From Unio delphinus (taxonomy: Eukaryota; Mollusca; Bivalvia; Unionida; Unionidae): 64,000 nucleotides of DNA. Within the stretch, counting starts at the first letter, position 1, and each line of letters begins with the position of its first letter. The translations under genes and the position numbers were made by a program. The notes under the pieces are model-generated. The model saw nothing but the letters and a program-made list of their open reading frames with translations. It made no database searches and was not told the origin of the DNA. This document shows positions 1 to 13,990 of this stretch, one piece after another. The stretch lies in NCBI GenBank assembly GCA_029339505.1, contig JAQISU010000233.1, forward strand, positions 1,162,001 to 1,226,000. The letters run 5' to 3'.

Positions 1-109
<109 letters not shown>

Positions 110-292
110 TCTGGTTCAAGTCTGACATCTGACATTAATATTATTGTAGCTACCCTATATTCCCCACTTCGGTATCTTTAGATTTGCAATACGTAGTATA
201 ACTGTGGGACATAACATGGTTTGTTTTTTAATATAATATTCGTTTCTCTGTTGTTCTTTATCGCATTATTTTCAATGTGTTGTGTTTTGTTT

Positions 293-296
<4 letters not shown>

Positions 297-366
<70 letters not shown>
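297..366. repeat. (TA)n microsatellite
   Basis: Uninterrupted AT dinucleotide run in the 3' flank of the Frizzled gene. Confidence 0.97.
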
Positions 367-367
<1 letters not shown>

Positions 368-1011
368 CGTATTCATTGAGTACTAGTCTAGACAAAATCT
401 CTGAAGGATAGCACTGTTTATAACGTTTAAGAATTTCAGCGAACTGGTATGTTTTGTTATTCTGTCAATTTAAAATACGAATACCGACCCCACCACAAAC
501 AAACAAAAACACGAACAAAAAAAACCCCGAAACAATATACAACCTACTCACTGATAATATCAAGTTTTAAGAATGGATACGATTTTTTTTCCTGCTCTAA
601 AAGCTGATCTGAATTTACATTTGAATGAATTTAGTAAAACGCCGCAAATTACTAGTTCTGTGAGTTTGGTTTACTAACCAGTTATCACAGTGTCTAAAAC
701 AACGTAAATGTGCAGCCTTAGGGCGTATAGAAGCATCCAAATTCTCCAACTTAAGTTAACGATTATTCAAACGTAAAAATGCCCAAAACGAGTCCTGTAG
801 CCCCATTTGAAAACGGCATAGCACTGTACAGTTAAACATTGCAGCAGCGCACAATTAATGAAATACATAATTCAACACTTAAATTACATTTCACAATAGA
901 CTCCATGTTATAAAACAAAGTTGAAGACGAAAACATACATCCATGCATATCCGCACTTTAGTGTAAGAAATTAATAATTAATGTAGACAGTGTCTGACAA
1001 ACATATAATGA
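367..1011. other. 3' flank of the Frizzled gene
   Basis: AT-rich DNA downstream of the minus-strand Frizzled stop codon. It probably includes the 3' UTR, but I saw no clear AATAAA on the minus strand, so the transcript end is not fixed. No other gene seen. Confidence 0.4.
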
Positions 1012-2826
1012 TCATAAACGCGACGTTGACGATTTTTGCACATGTTTGTGCCCATGATGGGGCTTCATAACAACAACGGGGGCTGGCTGGTAGCCCGAAT
1101 GACCAGGTCCACTATAATTAGATTTTCTTCTGGCAAATCTACTAGAGCAGAATTTACTCCACGATGTTAAAGTTTTATGGCTCCAAATCCACATTCCGCA
1201 CGTGATTCCAACCACGAGAGACATGAAATATTTTAACATATACACCTCCACAGATGGAATAGAATTATCAAGGTGGCAGTCTCTGGAAAGGTCTGACGTT
1301 GTTTTGCACGGTCTAGATACAGAGTCTTCTCTCCAACTTTCAAAATTAACTCGTTCATAAAAATAACATCCTATCACACAAGTTGCTGGCAAAGTATATA
1401 GTACAGAAAACACTCCTATTTTAGCCATTAATTTTTCAAGCTTTCTAATATTTGTACCATCTTGTTTTAAATTATTTCTTATACGAAATAAAGCTACAAA
1501 TCCTGAAAGAAGGAAGATAGTTCCAGTAAGTAAGTAAACAATTAAAGGAACAAGAACGAATCCTATAAGAGCCGTTGTGTCTTGATTGCCAACATAACAC
1601 AAACCGGTTAGTTCATCTCCGTCCACACGCCTCATGGTCAAGATGACAATGGTCTTTATGGCAGGTATAGCCCAAGCTGCCAAATGAAAATAGCTACTAA
1701 GGGCTTCTATGGCCTCTTGGCCCCACTTTCTTCCTGCTGCAAGGAACCACGTGACTGTGAGTATCACCCACCACAGGGATCCTGCCATTCCAAAGAAATA
1801 AAGGATCAGAAACACAATTATGCACCATGTACTCTCTAATCCCTCTTGAATTAGAAATTGCCTTCCATCTCTTCCTTGATCACAGGAGATAGCATGAGGG
1901 CCAGTTATTGCCCTAATCACAAAGGCGATGGAGTAAATTGCATAGCACATTGAGAGAAATATAATTGGGCGTTCTGGGTACTTAAACCTAGAAGTATCAA
2001 TGACGAATGTTAGGACAGTTATTGTGGTTGAGAGACAACACAATGTGGCCCAAACCATCGTCCATATTTCGGCAAATTTTTTGTCCTCTGCTTTGAATAG
2101 AACGTCGATATTGCACCTTGGCGCACATGAGCTGTTTCTGTGAGACAATTTATCCACATACACATATCTTTCTGGACACAGTGGCACATTATTAGTGGCC
2201 GCTGCAGGGGTCACTTTGTCTCCCTGGTTTTTCAAATTATCTTTCCAAGATTTAATATCCTTAATCTGATCAATATACTGCATAAGATCAGGGTTGCTTT
2301 CAATTCGCCCCAAGGTTCCAGGGTCAATTTCTGCATCATCTGTCGTGTTTGAAGTGGGGGCTTCCATACAGAGAACGCCTTTCCGAGAATCTGCCTTTTC
2401 TGGTAGCTTCACACAGTCCAGAGTTGAGGGCCAAGTAAAATTGAATTTCTTCATCACCGGTTCACACTTTGACCGGACCTTTTGACACATCGATCGACAA
2501 GCGGGTACAACCATTGTATCTCCCCCTGTTTGATGCATTTCTGTGCACATGGGAGCATAAAGCGAACAGAGAAAAAATTTAAGAAGGCTGGAACAACGGA
2601 TTTGTACCAAAGGTAGAAATTCGTGTACTTCAATTGCAGCATCTTTTTGATTCGTGTGCCCCACAAGGTTTGGCATACGGGTCAGGTTATATTTCATATC
2701 CAAACACATAGGTATCGTAATTCTCTCGCACCTATTACTTTGGTACCTATCGTAGTGGGTGTATGAAAAGACCAGCGGAAGACAGACCACCAAAACAGTG
2801 GATAACATTAACGCGTTCAGATCCAT
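1012..2826 (-). CDS. Frizzled receptor, Fz9/10 type (Wnt receptor)
   Basis: Seven-pass plasma-membrane receptor for Wnt ligands that signals through Dishevelled. The predicted protein is 604 aa. A signal peptide covers about residues 1-21. The cysteine-rich Wnt-binding domain has ten cysteines between residues 33 and 153, with the family strings CSLYAPMC and FNFTWP. A linker follows, then seven hydrophobic segments. The cytoplasmic tail begins with KTLTSW (residues 551-556), which matches the KTxxxW Dishevelled-binding motif. The open frame extends 31 codons further upstream, to 2919, but the ATG at 2826 is preferred because a good signal peptide follows it directly. The spacing around MPNLVGHT and LCMEAP is closest to Fz9/10 as I know the family; a tree would settle the subgroup. 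The whole coding sequence lies in one exon and shows no breaks. Confidence 0.96.
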   Translation of the reverse strand: MDLNALMLSTVLVVCLPLVFSYTHYDRYQSNRCERITIPMCLDMKYNLTRMPNLVGHTNQKDAAIEVHEFLPLVQIRCSSLLKFFLCSLYAPMCTEMHQTGGDTMVVPACRSMCQKVRSKCEPVMKKFNFTWPSTLDCVKLPEKADSRKGVLCMEAPTSNTTDDAEIDPGTLGRIESNPDLMQYIDQIKDIKSWKDNLKNQGDKVTPAAATNNVPLCPERYVYVDKLSHRNSSCAPRCNIDVLFKAEDKKFAEIWTMVWATLCCLSTTITVLTFVIDTSRFKYPERPIIFLSMCYAIYSIAFVIRAITGPHAISCDQGRDGRQFLIQEGLESTWCIIVFLILYFFGMAGSLWWVILTVTWFLAAGRKWGQEAIEALSSYFHLAAWAIPAIKTIVILTMRRVDGDELTGLCYVGNQDTTALIGFVLVPLIVYLLTGTIFLLSGFVALFRIRNNLKQDGTNIRKLEKLMAKIGVFSVLYTLPATCVIGCYFYERVNFESWREDSVSRPCKTTSDLSRDCHLDNSIPSVEVYMLKYFMSLVVGITCGMWIWSHKTLTSWSKFCSSRFARRKSNYSGPGHSGYQPAPVVVMKPHHGHKHVQKSSTSRL

Positions 2827-3297
2827 TGCTGTTAACTCCTTGTAGCAGACGACACATTCAGATGACAATTGTGCACATTTTAATCCTATGATCAATAATT
2901 TGTGAATGAAGATTATCATTCATCCCATCTCGTAAGGTGTAATACATCATAAGCCGTCTTTAAGAGACCTGGATTAAGAGGTAAACAGTTCTGATCGACC
3001 AGTTCGAGTTCTGTCCTGTGTCACCGCAGTGACAACTCATTTGAAATTATAAAGTTACAGTTTGAAGATTTCACATCTTATTCGGACAGGTTTCCATTGC
3101 GACTGCTGTCCCTCCAGTTTCAAAGTGCACACACTATTGTCAATACATAACACAGATAGAAACAAACACAAGTAATTCAATATGATACCTATCTCATAGC
3201 GAGCAATCACTGAGCCTAAACTGGTAACTATACTTTGTGAATAATACACTATGCGTTGATAAACACTACACGACCAGAAAGGCGGTATCAACTTACC
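2827..3297 (-). other. Frizzled 5' UTR with a likely intron
   Basis: On the minus strand a strong splice donor (AAAG|GTAAGT) ends a possible first exon at 3297. A pyrimidine-rich acceptor (tacctcttaatccag|g) would open the coding exon at 2968. This gives a 328-bp intron (2969-3296) wholly within the 5' UTR. It is inferred from splice consensus only. Confidence 0.45.
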
Positions 3298-3727
3298 TTT
3301 GATCTCGCCGCTCCTGACACGTGAATATGTCAATCATTAGCCTGGTTTGAAACCTACGCTGTAAACATTCAGCTAATCCCCGCCCAGTTCTCTACAGCGC
3401 TAGCACTGCACACGGCACGGCGGGCTAAGGGAATTATAATGTAGTCAATCATCTATCACGAAAGCGGCAGGTTTCGACTTACTTTAACTGCATTTCCATA
3501 CTGCATCCGCCGCTCAGATACATGCCTGTAAGCCGATAATGTATTTAACGGTGATGTGAAGAATTTCTTTGATTTGTTTAACACTAGGAAATTGGCAGGT
3601 CTTACTGATGGGCTGTTATCTGTTCTGGAAATGATACTTGGATCGTTAATGCACATACAATCACTTTCAAATAGAGAGAGAGAAATACAAAAAAAAATAC
3701 AATCTGTGTACGTCTTTATGGGCATTG

Positions 3728-3730
<3 letters not shown>
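3298..3730. other. Frizzled upstream flank, possible promoter
   Basis: Contains a short GC-richer stretch around 3370-3425, unlike the AT-rich surroundings, where a promoter for the minus-strand Frizzled gene could lie. No TATA box or other motif is convincing. Confidence 0.25.
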
Positions 3731-3772
<42 letters not shown>

Positions 3773-3794
3773 ATCTATATATATCTATATATAG

Positions 3795-3879
<85 letters not shown>
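3731..3879. repeat. Imperfect (TA)n microsatellite
   Basis: TA run with interspersed CTAT and TTTA interruptions near 3770-3815. Confidence 0.95.
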
Positions 3880-3882
<3 letters not shown>

Positions 3883-3885
3883 TAT

Positions 3886-4055
3886 TTTAGATGAACGCCA
3901 TTTTTAATACATGATTGGCTATATATGGCAGCAGACATATTTAGTGGGGTAAGAGACCGGAAAGAACCACTAATCCCTGGGAACATACTGGCAAACTTTA
4001 GCACGTACTCGTGTGGTCGAATCTAGATTCGAACCTACTAGGACAGAGGTGAACT
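3886..4055 (-). mobile_element. Degraded tRNA-derived SINE, family A
   Basis: Read on the minus strand it has a box-B-like ggttcgaatct, a middle part with gtggttctttcc, and a tail with aatggcgtt. The same order occurs in the better preserved copy at 13,991-14,234. The 5' (box A) end is missing or too diverged to see. Confidence 0.65.
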
Positions 4056-4203
4056 AAGAGTAATTTGTAGAGGCGTGTTGTATTTAAATGTATGCCATCC
4101 ATGTCAGAACGCAATCATTTGTCTTTAGAATATATTTTAAAAGAACACACGAAAAGGTATTATTAGGTTACACCATTGAAAATGCATACAATAACAAGTA
4201 ACA

Positions 4204-4317
<114 letters not shown>

Positions 4318-4530
4318 CTGTGAAGTCGAGGATTCGAGTCCAATTCTAAGCATATTGATCCTGAAATAACTGTTAAATGAGGGTGTATATAGTTTGTTCC
4401 ACTCTGTGCAGTTGGGCCCCACTAGTAAACGAGTATAGACGGTACACGAAATATACAGTTATTACAACATAATGTTGAATATTGCATGCTTGCAACATTT
4501 ATTGTGCAAGAGTTTATCGTAGTAGCGATA

Positions 4531-4531
<1 letters not shown>

Positions 4532-4572
<41 letters not shown>
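4532..4572. repeat. (GT)n microsatellite
   Basis: Uninterrupted GT dinucleotide run. Confidence 0.97.
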
Positions 4573-4576
<4 letters not shown>

Positions 4577-5670
4577 CATGCTATGCTGATATTGTATATT
4601 AACGTAAATAACAAAACATTGTGCATAAATATGCGTTTTTAGTTGGCGCATTTACACATATTGAGAACGGACCTGGTTTCCAAAACATATTTCTGAACGT
4701 CTATGCAGCCATATGAGCCTGTTTTGGCAAAGCAAAGCTTTTTTTTCTTCTTCTGTTTACAGAAGATATAAAGAGTCTGAACCGAAGTCAGCAGCTGTAA
4801 TGATCGTCAACAAATGTCCTAGCATTCTTTGTGATGAAAATATTCATTGGTTATTTTTGTTTCGCACCTCTTTGTCAAATTTGTCTCAAGGGATTGAAAT
4901 TGAAATGAATCAAGGCTTTGTCGGTCACCACAGTTACCCTGGTGATATCATTTCAAGTGTCACAACAAGAACGATGGTTGAACTGTTTTCCAAAAGGCGA
5001 TTCATTTATGTGATTGTTCGGCCATTTTACGAAGTGTCAAGCTGGCGTACGCTCTCAGAACGGCGAACGAAGCGTAGTTGATGTGATTGTAATATAGCTC
5101 TGAATTAGGAAATATTTGGCGACAGCAATTTTAGACTCTCGCATTATTAGCATAATTGATTATTTTAGGTGGAATGAAGTTGAACTCGTATTTTAATATA
5201 TTGGGAAAGTTTAACCTTCGTGTCATTTAAAGATTATATCTTATATAAAATGTTTGCAGCGTATACTTAAAGATATACGATAAAACTAATTGTTTATGCA
5301 GTTTCGCCTTCACTTTAGACCAATTTTAAAACTACGTATGTCTACGTCTACATATAAATATGTGCATATCAGCTGAAGCAAATCCTTGAATGTATTCATC
5401 AATCATCAATCCATCAACGTATGAGAGTGTCAGATTTTGTGTAATTCCTATCATTTTAAATAAACTTAAGTAGACCATGACAGGCATGTACTTACACTTT
5501 ATATCGTTTGCTGTTTAATTTTATCATTCGCGATCAGGACAAAACATATAAATACACTGCTTGAAATAATTTAGATATCCACCTTACTTATTGATTATTT
5601 CAGCTTGACACACGCGTCATTTATTTTCATGGACAATGGAAGTGAGCGTAATGGTTGTAGTGGCGCGAGG
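4573..5670. other. Gene-poor stretch with one unrecognised open frame
   Basis: A 122-codon plus-strand frame (4713-5081) is the longest non-repetitive frame of this interval. It shows no domain, signal peptide or splice context that I recognise, and may be chance. Nothing else seen. Confidence 0.3.

Positions 5671-5748
<78 letters not shown>
5671..5748. repeat. (TA)n microsatellite
   Basis: Uninterrupted AT dinucleotide run. Beyond it, to about 6570, I see no gene. Confidence 0.97.
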
Positions 5749-5750
<2 letters not shown>

Positions 5751-6566
5751 TCTTTTGGCAAAAATAGCGTAGTTATCGAGCCACGCCCTTTGGTTCGTAA
5801 TTTGCATGCCGATAATGTTGAAGATGTCCGTACGAATACCCATTTTGATGTGTCTTCTGTGGATATATCAGTTTGTTTCGAATACTGATGTGTTAACAAG
5901 ACTCATCAGGGATAGTACACCAGACGAATAAAAAGGTGATGTAAGAAGATTCCGAATATTTGCTAAATCCCAGATTTTATGTCCTACATTTGATTTATAT
6001 CACAGCATTGTATAAACCAATCCTTTCAACATTTTGTTCAATAAATGTCGAGTTAGTGACTAACACAAAGAAAGAATATTCAGGTATTTTCCAATAAAAT
6101 AGCAAAATAACCAAGACGTATGTGGTTAAAATATACCAACAGTTGTGTTACGTATTTGAGAAAAACATGATCATATATATCCGATGACCATGATAAATAT
6201 TGTTATTGTTTTTATCTCTGTCACTGTTCTTGCTCTGTCGTTTACAAACCACTTGTTTCTGAACATTACAGATGAAACCATTAATGATTATAACATTTAT
6301 TGGATTCTTACTGAACACTCCATACAACGTTTATCTTTCTAATATTTGTCCTGATGCTACTGCCACTGAACACTAAAGATAAAACCTTCAAACTTCTAGT
6401 TTTGTGCTAATGATAATGCGACTGGCTAATTACTTGGTATATCACAAATAGCCAGAAGCTGTCGTTGTTTTGAATAGAGAAGTCGTGGGGTATGCTTTTC
6501 TTTCCATTACATATTTGCCTGAGACATCTAGTACATGAATCACCGTGTGTTAAAATAAGATACGAA

Positions 6567-6570
<4 letters not shown>

Positions 6571-6618
<48 letters not shown>
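6571..6618. repeat. (GT)n microsatellite
   Basis: Uninterrupted TG dinucleotide run. Confidence 0.97.
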
Positions 6619-6873
6619 GGCATTGTGGCAGTTTATAGTGCATACGGACTAAAATCAGATCTCCACTCTCCTTACGCAAAAATCTCACAGCGACCGCTTT
6701 GAGAGATTGTTCTAGTAAGCTTTGATTTAACCAATGTAAATGCAGCTTTCAGAAAATAGAAACTGAGTCAGATCAGTCGGCACACACTGATGCTCCTCAG
6801 CCATACTACTCGGTCTCCCGTACTTGATGACGTAAGACTTCATCTGATTAGCTGATAAAATTAGCGATTTTAT

Positions 6874-7073
6874 CTGCAGACATGTGGCATCATGTTCCAC
6901 CATTCACATTATCATGACACCAGTCCTACCACCACTCTCTTAATGCTGAGGACAAAGCGAGGCAGCTGAAAGTACCATTTGTATAAATCTGTGGCGTGAC
7001 TCGGTCGGGGTTCGAACCTGCGACCTCCAGCATTCGAGGCGGACGCTCTAACTACTTTTGCCATAGGAGCGGT
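6874..7073 (-). mobile_element. tRNA-derived SINE, family B
   Basis: On the minus strand the element opens with a degenerate box A (near 7040-7065) and has a good box B (aggttcgaacccc, near 7010). A body follows that aligns along its length with the copy at 15,354-15,562, sharing for example gctgactc/gctgcctc and gacatgt-gca blocks. Both copies lie in the same orientation. Confidence 0.75.
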
Positions 7074-7189
7074 GATACAATAAAATGAACAACATAATTA
7101 CGTCTTATATATGTTCTTCTCATATAAAGCAATAGTGGTATGGTTAGTAGAATTTCAGATTTAAATCGTCCATGCAGAATAGGTAAGGC

Positions 7190-7262
7190 ATTTAGGTTGG
7201 TAGGTAGGTTTTCAGGTAAGTAAGACTTCTAGGTAGGTAGGTAGGTAGGTAGGTTTGTTTGT
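7190..7262. repeat. GGTA tetranucleotide repeat
   Basis: Interrupted run of ggta/aggt units ending in ggtttgtttgtt. Confidence 0.85.
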
Positions 7263-8515
7263 TAGTATTGCCTTATATTTTGTATGTCGTTGCATTTATT
7301 ACACGGTGTATCATTGTTGATTCCAGAAGCTTGTGCAGTTCATCATGCAAAAGAAACCCCTCGTCTTGCACGATAAAATACAGTACCTAAAACAGAAACA
7401 GTTAGCAATACTTACCACAAAGAGATGTTATCAGATTTTGCGGAATCTAGATGCATGTTTTTTATTTCCTTTTTCCCCAGACGAACACTGCGCTCAATAG
7501 CCCATTTTCTAATAGTGCCAGTTGTCCAATTGAATTCACCATTTCAGCACGCTTTGATCCTGAAACGGGGCGCCATGCAAATTTGATAACTGTGTTTTTT
7601 AATTTCCTCCACTTTAATCTTGTCCAAGATCAAATCATCAAAAGGCGGAACATTATCCATAAAAAAAATACTCTTCAAACCAAATGATATGAACTTGTAG
7701 TTTTCATCAAAACTGAAAATCTAGCCTGTAATTCTTTGCAATCATTTTGGCGCCATTTTCACTCAATGTGAATTTGGTGCAATTAAACAATGAAAATATC
7801 TTTGATTGAATTAGAATGTTAATAATGGATATCTCTCCAACTATTATCCTGGCCGATAACTCTGATCCCCATTAAAATGTCTAGGAGACAAATTAACAGT
7901 AATGCATATTTAATCTCAAATGACAACACAAACATCGCCTTATGATGTTCAACGTAATGGTGTAAGCAGCGTGCTAGTATAGTTTGTCGCCTTAGATAGA
8001 AATATGGTGGCGAATAAGTACGATTTATCTGAGGAAACAATATAAGGGATCATTACATTCAGTTGTTTGAAGAAAGTATGACAGGTATCTACGTCTTTTG
8101 TCGAGAGGATTCTTCTGCCATTTTAAATTATTTAACATTCTTCTGCTCTCTATCTAGTAGGTCAATGAGAACAGTTGTTGTGCATCTTTGAATCTGAGTT
8201 TTAAAAAACGGCCACCCTAACCCAGCCTAGTTTAGCACCACACAGAAATACCCGGCCTGGTCGGGCTTTAAGGTAAAAATTTGATATTGTCGGGTCCGGT
8301 CTCACTCCCCGACAGTAAAATAAAATCTCGGTTGTTGAAAGTGGAGAGCCTGACTCGGTAAAATCTGATCCGGTCTGGTACCCGGCAAAATATATTTCAC
8401 TAATTTATCCATACTGAGAACGAGAACAATTATGCCCGTGTGCAAAAAACACACTCTAAACACCAAGCGTTCTGACGGTACAACCCGACTGTTACCGAGG
8501 CTGACATGGACCAGG
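7263..8515. other. Gene-poor stretch
   Basis: AT-rich DNA with short chance frames. No domain, RNA gene or terminal repeat recognised. Confidence 0.4.
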
Positions 8516-8670
8516 AGTGGGAATGCAATTCTTTGTCATATTCTACACGTTTGAGTTGGTTTCGATGTTTTAAAGATGGTCGCCAAGCCATGGAAGATGT
8601 CCTACGGTGTGGAACACCTTTGTCTGCTATATTAGTTGTCTGCTTTGAAGAGGACACTTGATGAAGATGC
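8516..8670 (+). pseudogene. Mariner/Tc1-type transposase relic (N-terminal HTH part)
   Basis: A plus-strand frame reads SYSTRLSWFRCFKDGRQAMED followed by RCGTPLSA. This has the shape of the second helix-turn-helix of mariner transposases (WF-RF--GR---ED--R-GRP). The GRP motif has become GTP, and the frame ends at a TGA by about 8663. No DDD/DDE catalytic part or terminal repeat is visible, so this is a fragment. Confidence 0.55.
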
Positions 8671-10019
<1,349 letters not shown>

Positions 10020-10393
10020 CGAAGCAAGATCATACAACTTTGTACATTAGTAGTTTACCTGTAATGTACGAGTGGAGCCTAAATTTACAACATAGTGCAT
10101 TTTGTGTGCAATATACTGAGCAACGGACATCTGACTTGCTATCAAAATGGCATAGCACATGGTGCAGATAACACACCAGCATAAATCCACGCATACAGCG
10201 CAAACGCTGACTAAACTCTTCTAGTTAATATGTGCCCAGGGAGCTACAACCCCTGAGTGTATAGATGCATCCCATCCATTGTCCACTTGTACAAGCTGAA
10301 AAGCGACATACAATTCTGCGACAACCATCGGGGCATCTCCTTGCTGTCAGTAGCTGGCAAAAGGCTCACCATCATCCGTTGTGTGTTTGTACA

Positions 10394-10398
<5 letters not shown>

Positions 10399-10490
<92 letters not shown>
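10399..10490. repeat. (GT)n-(GA)n compound microsatellite
   Basis: GT run followed directly by a GA run. Confidence 0.97.
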
Positions 10491-10976
10491 TGACAACTAT
10501 TTTGTTCAGAATAATAGCAAGTCATGCACAACACTTTCTTGAATCAACTCTTGTCACAATTACGTGCCTCCTGCTTTTTGTTCAATTTGTTGCCTTTTCC
10601 CTGTAGAATTAGACGTACTCGTCGGATACCGGTTCATACGAATATCTTTCACTCTTAGTATTTGTACTTTCTTTTAATTTTAAATACACTCTCTTGTATT
10701 CAATTTATCAAGCGTGTATTTCATTCAATTATTCAGTGTGAATTCATAAACAGACAAAATACTTAATTTGTGTGGAAAGCAAACGGCAATAATGGATTTA
10801 AAAATTTTTTCGAATTTGTATTTAAGCCACTCTCCATGTCCTCCCAATAAAATGAAGAAAAAACAAACCCTCAAAATAAAAGATAAGAAAACCCAACCTA
10901 AAACAAATATCAAACACATTTGTAACATCTAATTTTCCAATGCGGGGTACAGGTTCTGACTCTGGAACCGTTATAG

Positions 10977-11200
10977 CAGTGCTGTCCAACCTTTTTGACA
11001 CAATGGACCAACGAGAACGATTTCATGAAGCCGACGACGGCAGCAGAAACTTAAAAGCAATGACTATAACAATTATTTACAATTGTTTACCTGGTTAAGA
11101 AGATGCAAATGGGCCGTGGACTTCTTTTACATAAATGCACAAGAAATTTCTCGAGCTCTGGCGGGTCATTTAAAGTCAGCACACAGGTTGTGCAGCACTG
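10977..11200. mobile_element. hAT-type MITE
   Basis: The 224-bp segment begins cagtgctgtccaacct and ends with the inverted counterpart aggttgtgcagcactg, giving terminal inverted repeats of about 16 bp with two mismatches. The flanks cgttatag (10,969-10,976) and cgttaggg (11,201-11,208) look like an 8-bp target duplication with two changes. That duplication length and the CAGTGCTG start fit the hAT superfamily. No transposase is encoded. Confidence 0.65.
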
Positions 11201-11339
11201 CGTTAGGGGGTTGACTTTATGCCAAATATGTAATTTCACACCGGTGAATTCATTGAATTTGTCCCTGTAGCTCCTCGTAAAGACATGTAGCTCCTGGTAT
11301 TTCATTAATATTGATTTTACTTTTTGTTAGATTTTGTTA

Positions 11340-12690
11340 ACAAAACATTCAGGTATGAAGTTCTTTATGGCAATGCTATTACATATTGATTTAGATTATG
11401 ACAGTCTTTATAGCAATGTTATTTCCTATTGTTTTAGATGATGCCATTTTTATGGCAATCCTATTTTATATTGTTTTCGATGATGACAGTCATTATGGCA
11501 ATGACATTTCATCTTGTTTTAAATGATGACAGTCATTATAGCAATGATAGCTCGTATTGTTTTAGATGATGACAGTATTTATGGCAATTATATTTCATAT
11601 TGTTTGAGATTATGCCATTCGTATGCAAGATATTTCAAACTGATTTAGATGACAACAGTCTTCTAGCAGTGACATTACATATTGTTTTAGATGACAGTCT
11701 TTATAGAAATGATAGTTTGGTATTGATAGCAATATCTCATATTATTTTAGATGACGATAGTTTTCATATATCACTTTTTTCATTTTGTTTTGGATGATCA
11801 CAGTCTTTATAGCAATATTTCATACTGTTTTAGATTATGCCATTCTTATGGCAATGATATTTCATATTGTTTTAGACGATGACAGTCTTTATAGCAATAT
11901 TTCATATTGTTTTTTAAACGATGCCATTCTTATGGCTATGCAATATCATATTGTTTTAGATGATTCCATTCTTATGAAAGCTATTTCATATTGTTTGAGA
12001 CGCTGACATTCTTTATTACAATATTTGATATTGTTTTAGATGATACCATTATTATGGCAATGCAATTTCATATTGTTTTAGATGATGCCATTCTTATGGC
12101 AATGAAATTTCATATTGTCGTAGACAATGCCAGTCTTTATAGCAATATTTCATATTGTTTTAGATGATGCCATTCTTATGGCTATGAAATTTCATATTGT
12201 TTTAGACGATGTCATTCTTATGAAAGCTATTTCATATTGTTTGAGACGATGACAGTCTTTATTGCAATATTTCATATTGTTGTAGATGATGCCATTCTTA
12301 TGGCAATGATATTTCATATGTTTTAGATGACAGTCTTTATAACAATGATAGTTTGGTATTGATAGCAATATCTCATATTATTTTAGATGATGATAGTCTT
12401 CATATATCACTTTTTTCATTTTGTTTTAGATGATGACAGTCTTTATAGCAATATGTCATATAGTTGTAGATGATGCTATTCTTATGGCAATGATATTTCA
12501 TATTGCTTTAGACGATGGCAGTCTTTATAGCAATATTCCATATTGTTTTAGATTATGTCATTCTTATGGCAATGATATTTCATATTGTTTTAGACTTTGA
12601 CAGTCTTTATAGCAATATTTCATATTGTTGTAGATGATGCCATTCTTATGGCAATTATATTTCATATTGTTTAGATGATGATCAAACGTA
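11340..12690. repeat. Minisatellite array, ~40-50 bp units
   Basis: About 1.35 kb of imperfect tandem units built on tttcatattgttttagatga. Units alternate between a 'gccattcttatggcaatga' form and a 'cagtctttatagcaat' form. A longer block repeats as a unit: 11,689-11,815 closely matches 12,325-12,452, which indicates a higher-order duplication about 636 bp apart. Short open frames across it are by-products of the repeat. Confidence 0.9.
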
Positions 12691-13026
12691 TAATTCAACT
12701 AAAATAATCACCTAAGTTTCTAAGGCGTACGCAGCAAATCTACACTGCTACAGTATAACTTAATCTCTTCCTACTTCATGCAAATAATTTTTTGTATATT
12801 TATTCAAATGTATTGATAAAATAGTTAAATAAGATATATATACCTGATGACATTTGGCCCTTGTGAGTTTTAGATTCAAAGGTTGAGTCTACTTTAACTG
12901 AACTTCGTTCCGTTGTAGGTACGCGGCGCTAATTAAGTATTGTCTCATTGCTGACATGAATCGTTTCTAATAGTAAATGGGTGTTGTAGATATGCAGAAC
13001 CCTACAAACATACTAACTTTGTAGAG

Positions 13027-13860
13027 ATGGTACATGTTATGTTGATTTTATACAAAGATCACATCACACTTGTCGAATATAGCCAATCTGACATGCAATA
13101 TAATTTGATATACTGCAATAACGGGAAACTTACAATCAATATAGAGAAAACAAAAAAACAAATATCGTATTCATTTAAAAAAAGAAACATACCTACAAAT
13201 TTTATATACTCGATGTGGATGTTAATGATGTAGATGAATATAAATACATAGGTCTTACATTTCACAAGAATTGTACTTTCTCCAATTGCCTGAATAATGT
13301 CGTGAAAGCCTAAACTATTCGATCAAACCATTATACCGATATCAGCATGCAAAAATTGGGGAATAGAGTAATCTGATATATTCTAAACAAAACTAGCCTT
13401 TCATTCCTTACAAGTATATTGAATGTCAAAACTTTAGCTTTCCAAATATGTTAAATAGCGATCTTGGTCGTTTTCCTTTAATTATTAACATGAAAAGTCG
13501 AAATCTTATCGCGCTTTATCTCTTATATATAATCTTTGGTAATAATTCATATTTAAAAAATGGTTACTTGAATTAACAGCTATATCAGATAATGTGGGCT
13601 TAAGCTACATTACAGTGACATTACAGTTTTATTTCAGTTAAATGGTTAACAAAATTAGTAGAACAATTGAACGATCAAAACATACAAGTTCGGACAGCTA
13701 ATATCAATACCTTAAATAAAGGTCTTAATTTCATGTTTTTTAAATATAGTTTGGAGTTTTACAAAAAAGAACTAGTTCTCATTACAAAAAATATATCTAA
13801 AATTTAATTAAATTCAGGATAGCAAATGATAGGTATCCCGTTAAAATTTGCACATGGGCT
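13027..13860 (+). pseudogene. LINE reverse-transcriptase relic (CR1-like)
   Basis: In pieces of plus-strand frames one reads a decayed catalytic motif (YKDHITLVEYS where Y-ADD is expected), then YCNNGKLTINIEKTK, which is the usual segment after the RT active site. Next come DEYKYIGLTFH (the YLG motif) and further on SDLGRFPLIINMKSRNL, typical of the C-terminal part of CR1-like elements. Frames change several times, so it is dead. No 5' part or 3' repeat seen. Confidence 0.65.
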
Positions 13861-13990
13861 TAATGTTCATTATAAAGAAAGATATTACACACTTTGTCAG
13901 TCTCAATAAATAGGGTATGACAATCATCGTCTTATGTCATGTTCTTAATTTCACAATGATTGACTTATGATACATGTACCATATAATAGA

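Noticed and set aside
4713..5081. 122-codon plus-strand ORF as a gene
   Set aside because: No recognisable domain, signal or splice support; length is within what chance allows in 64 kb.
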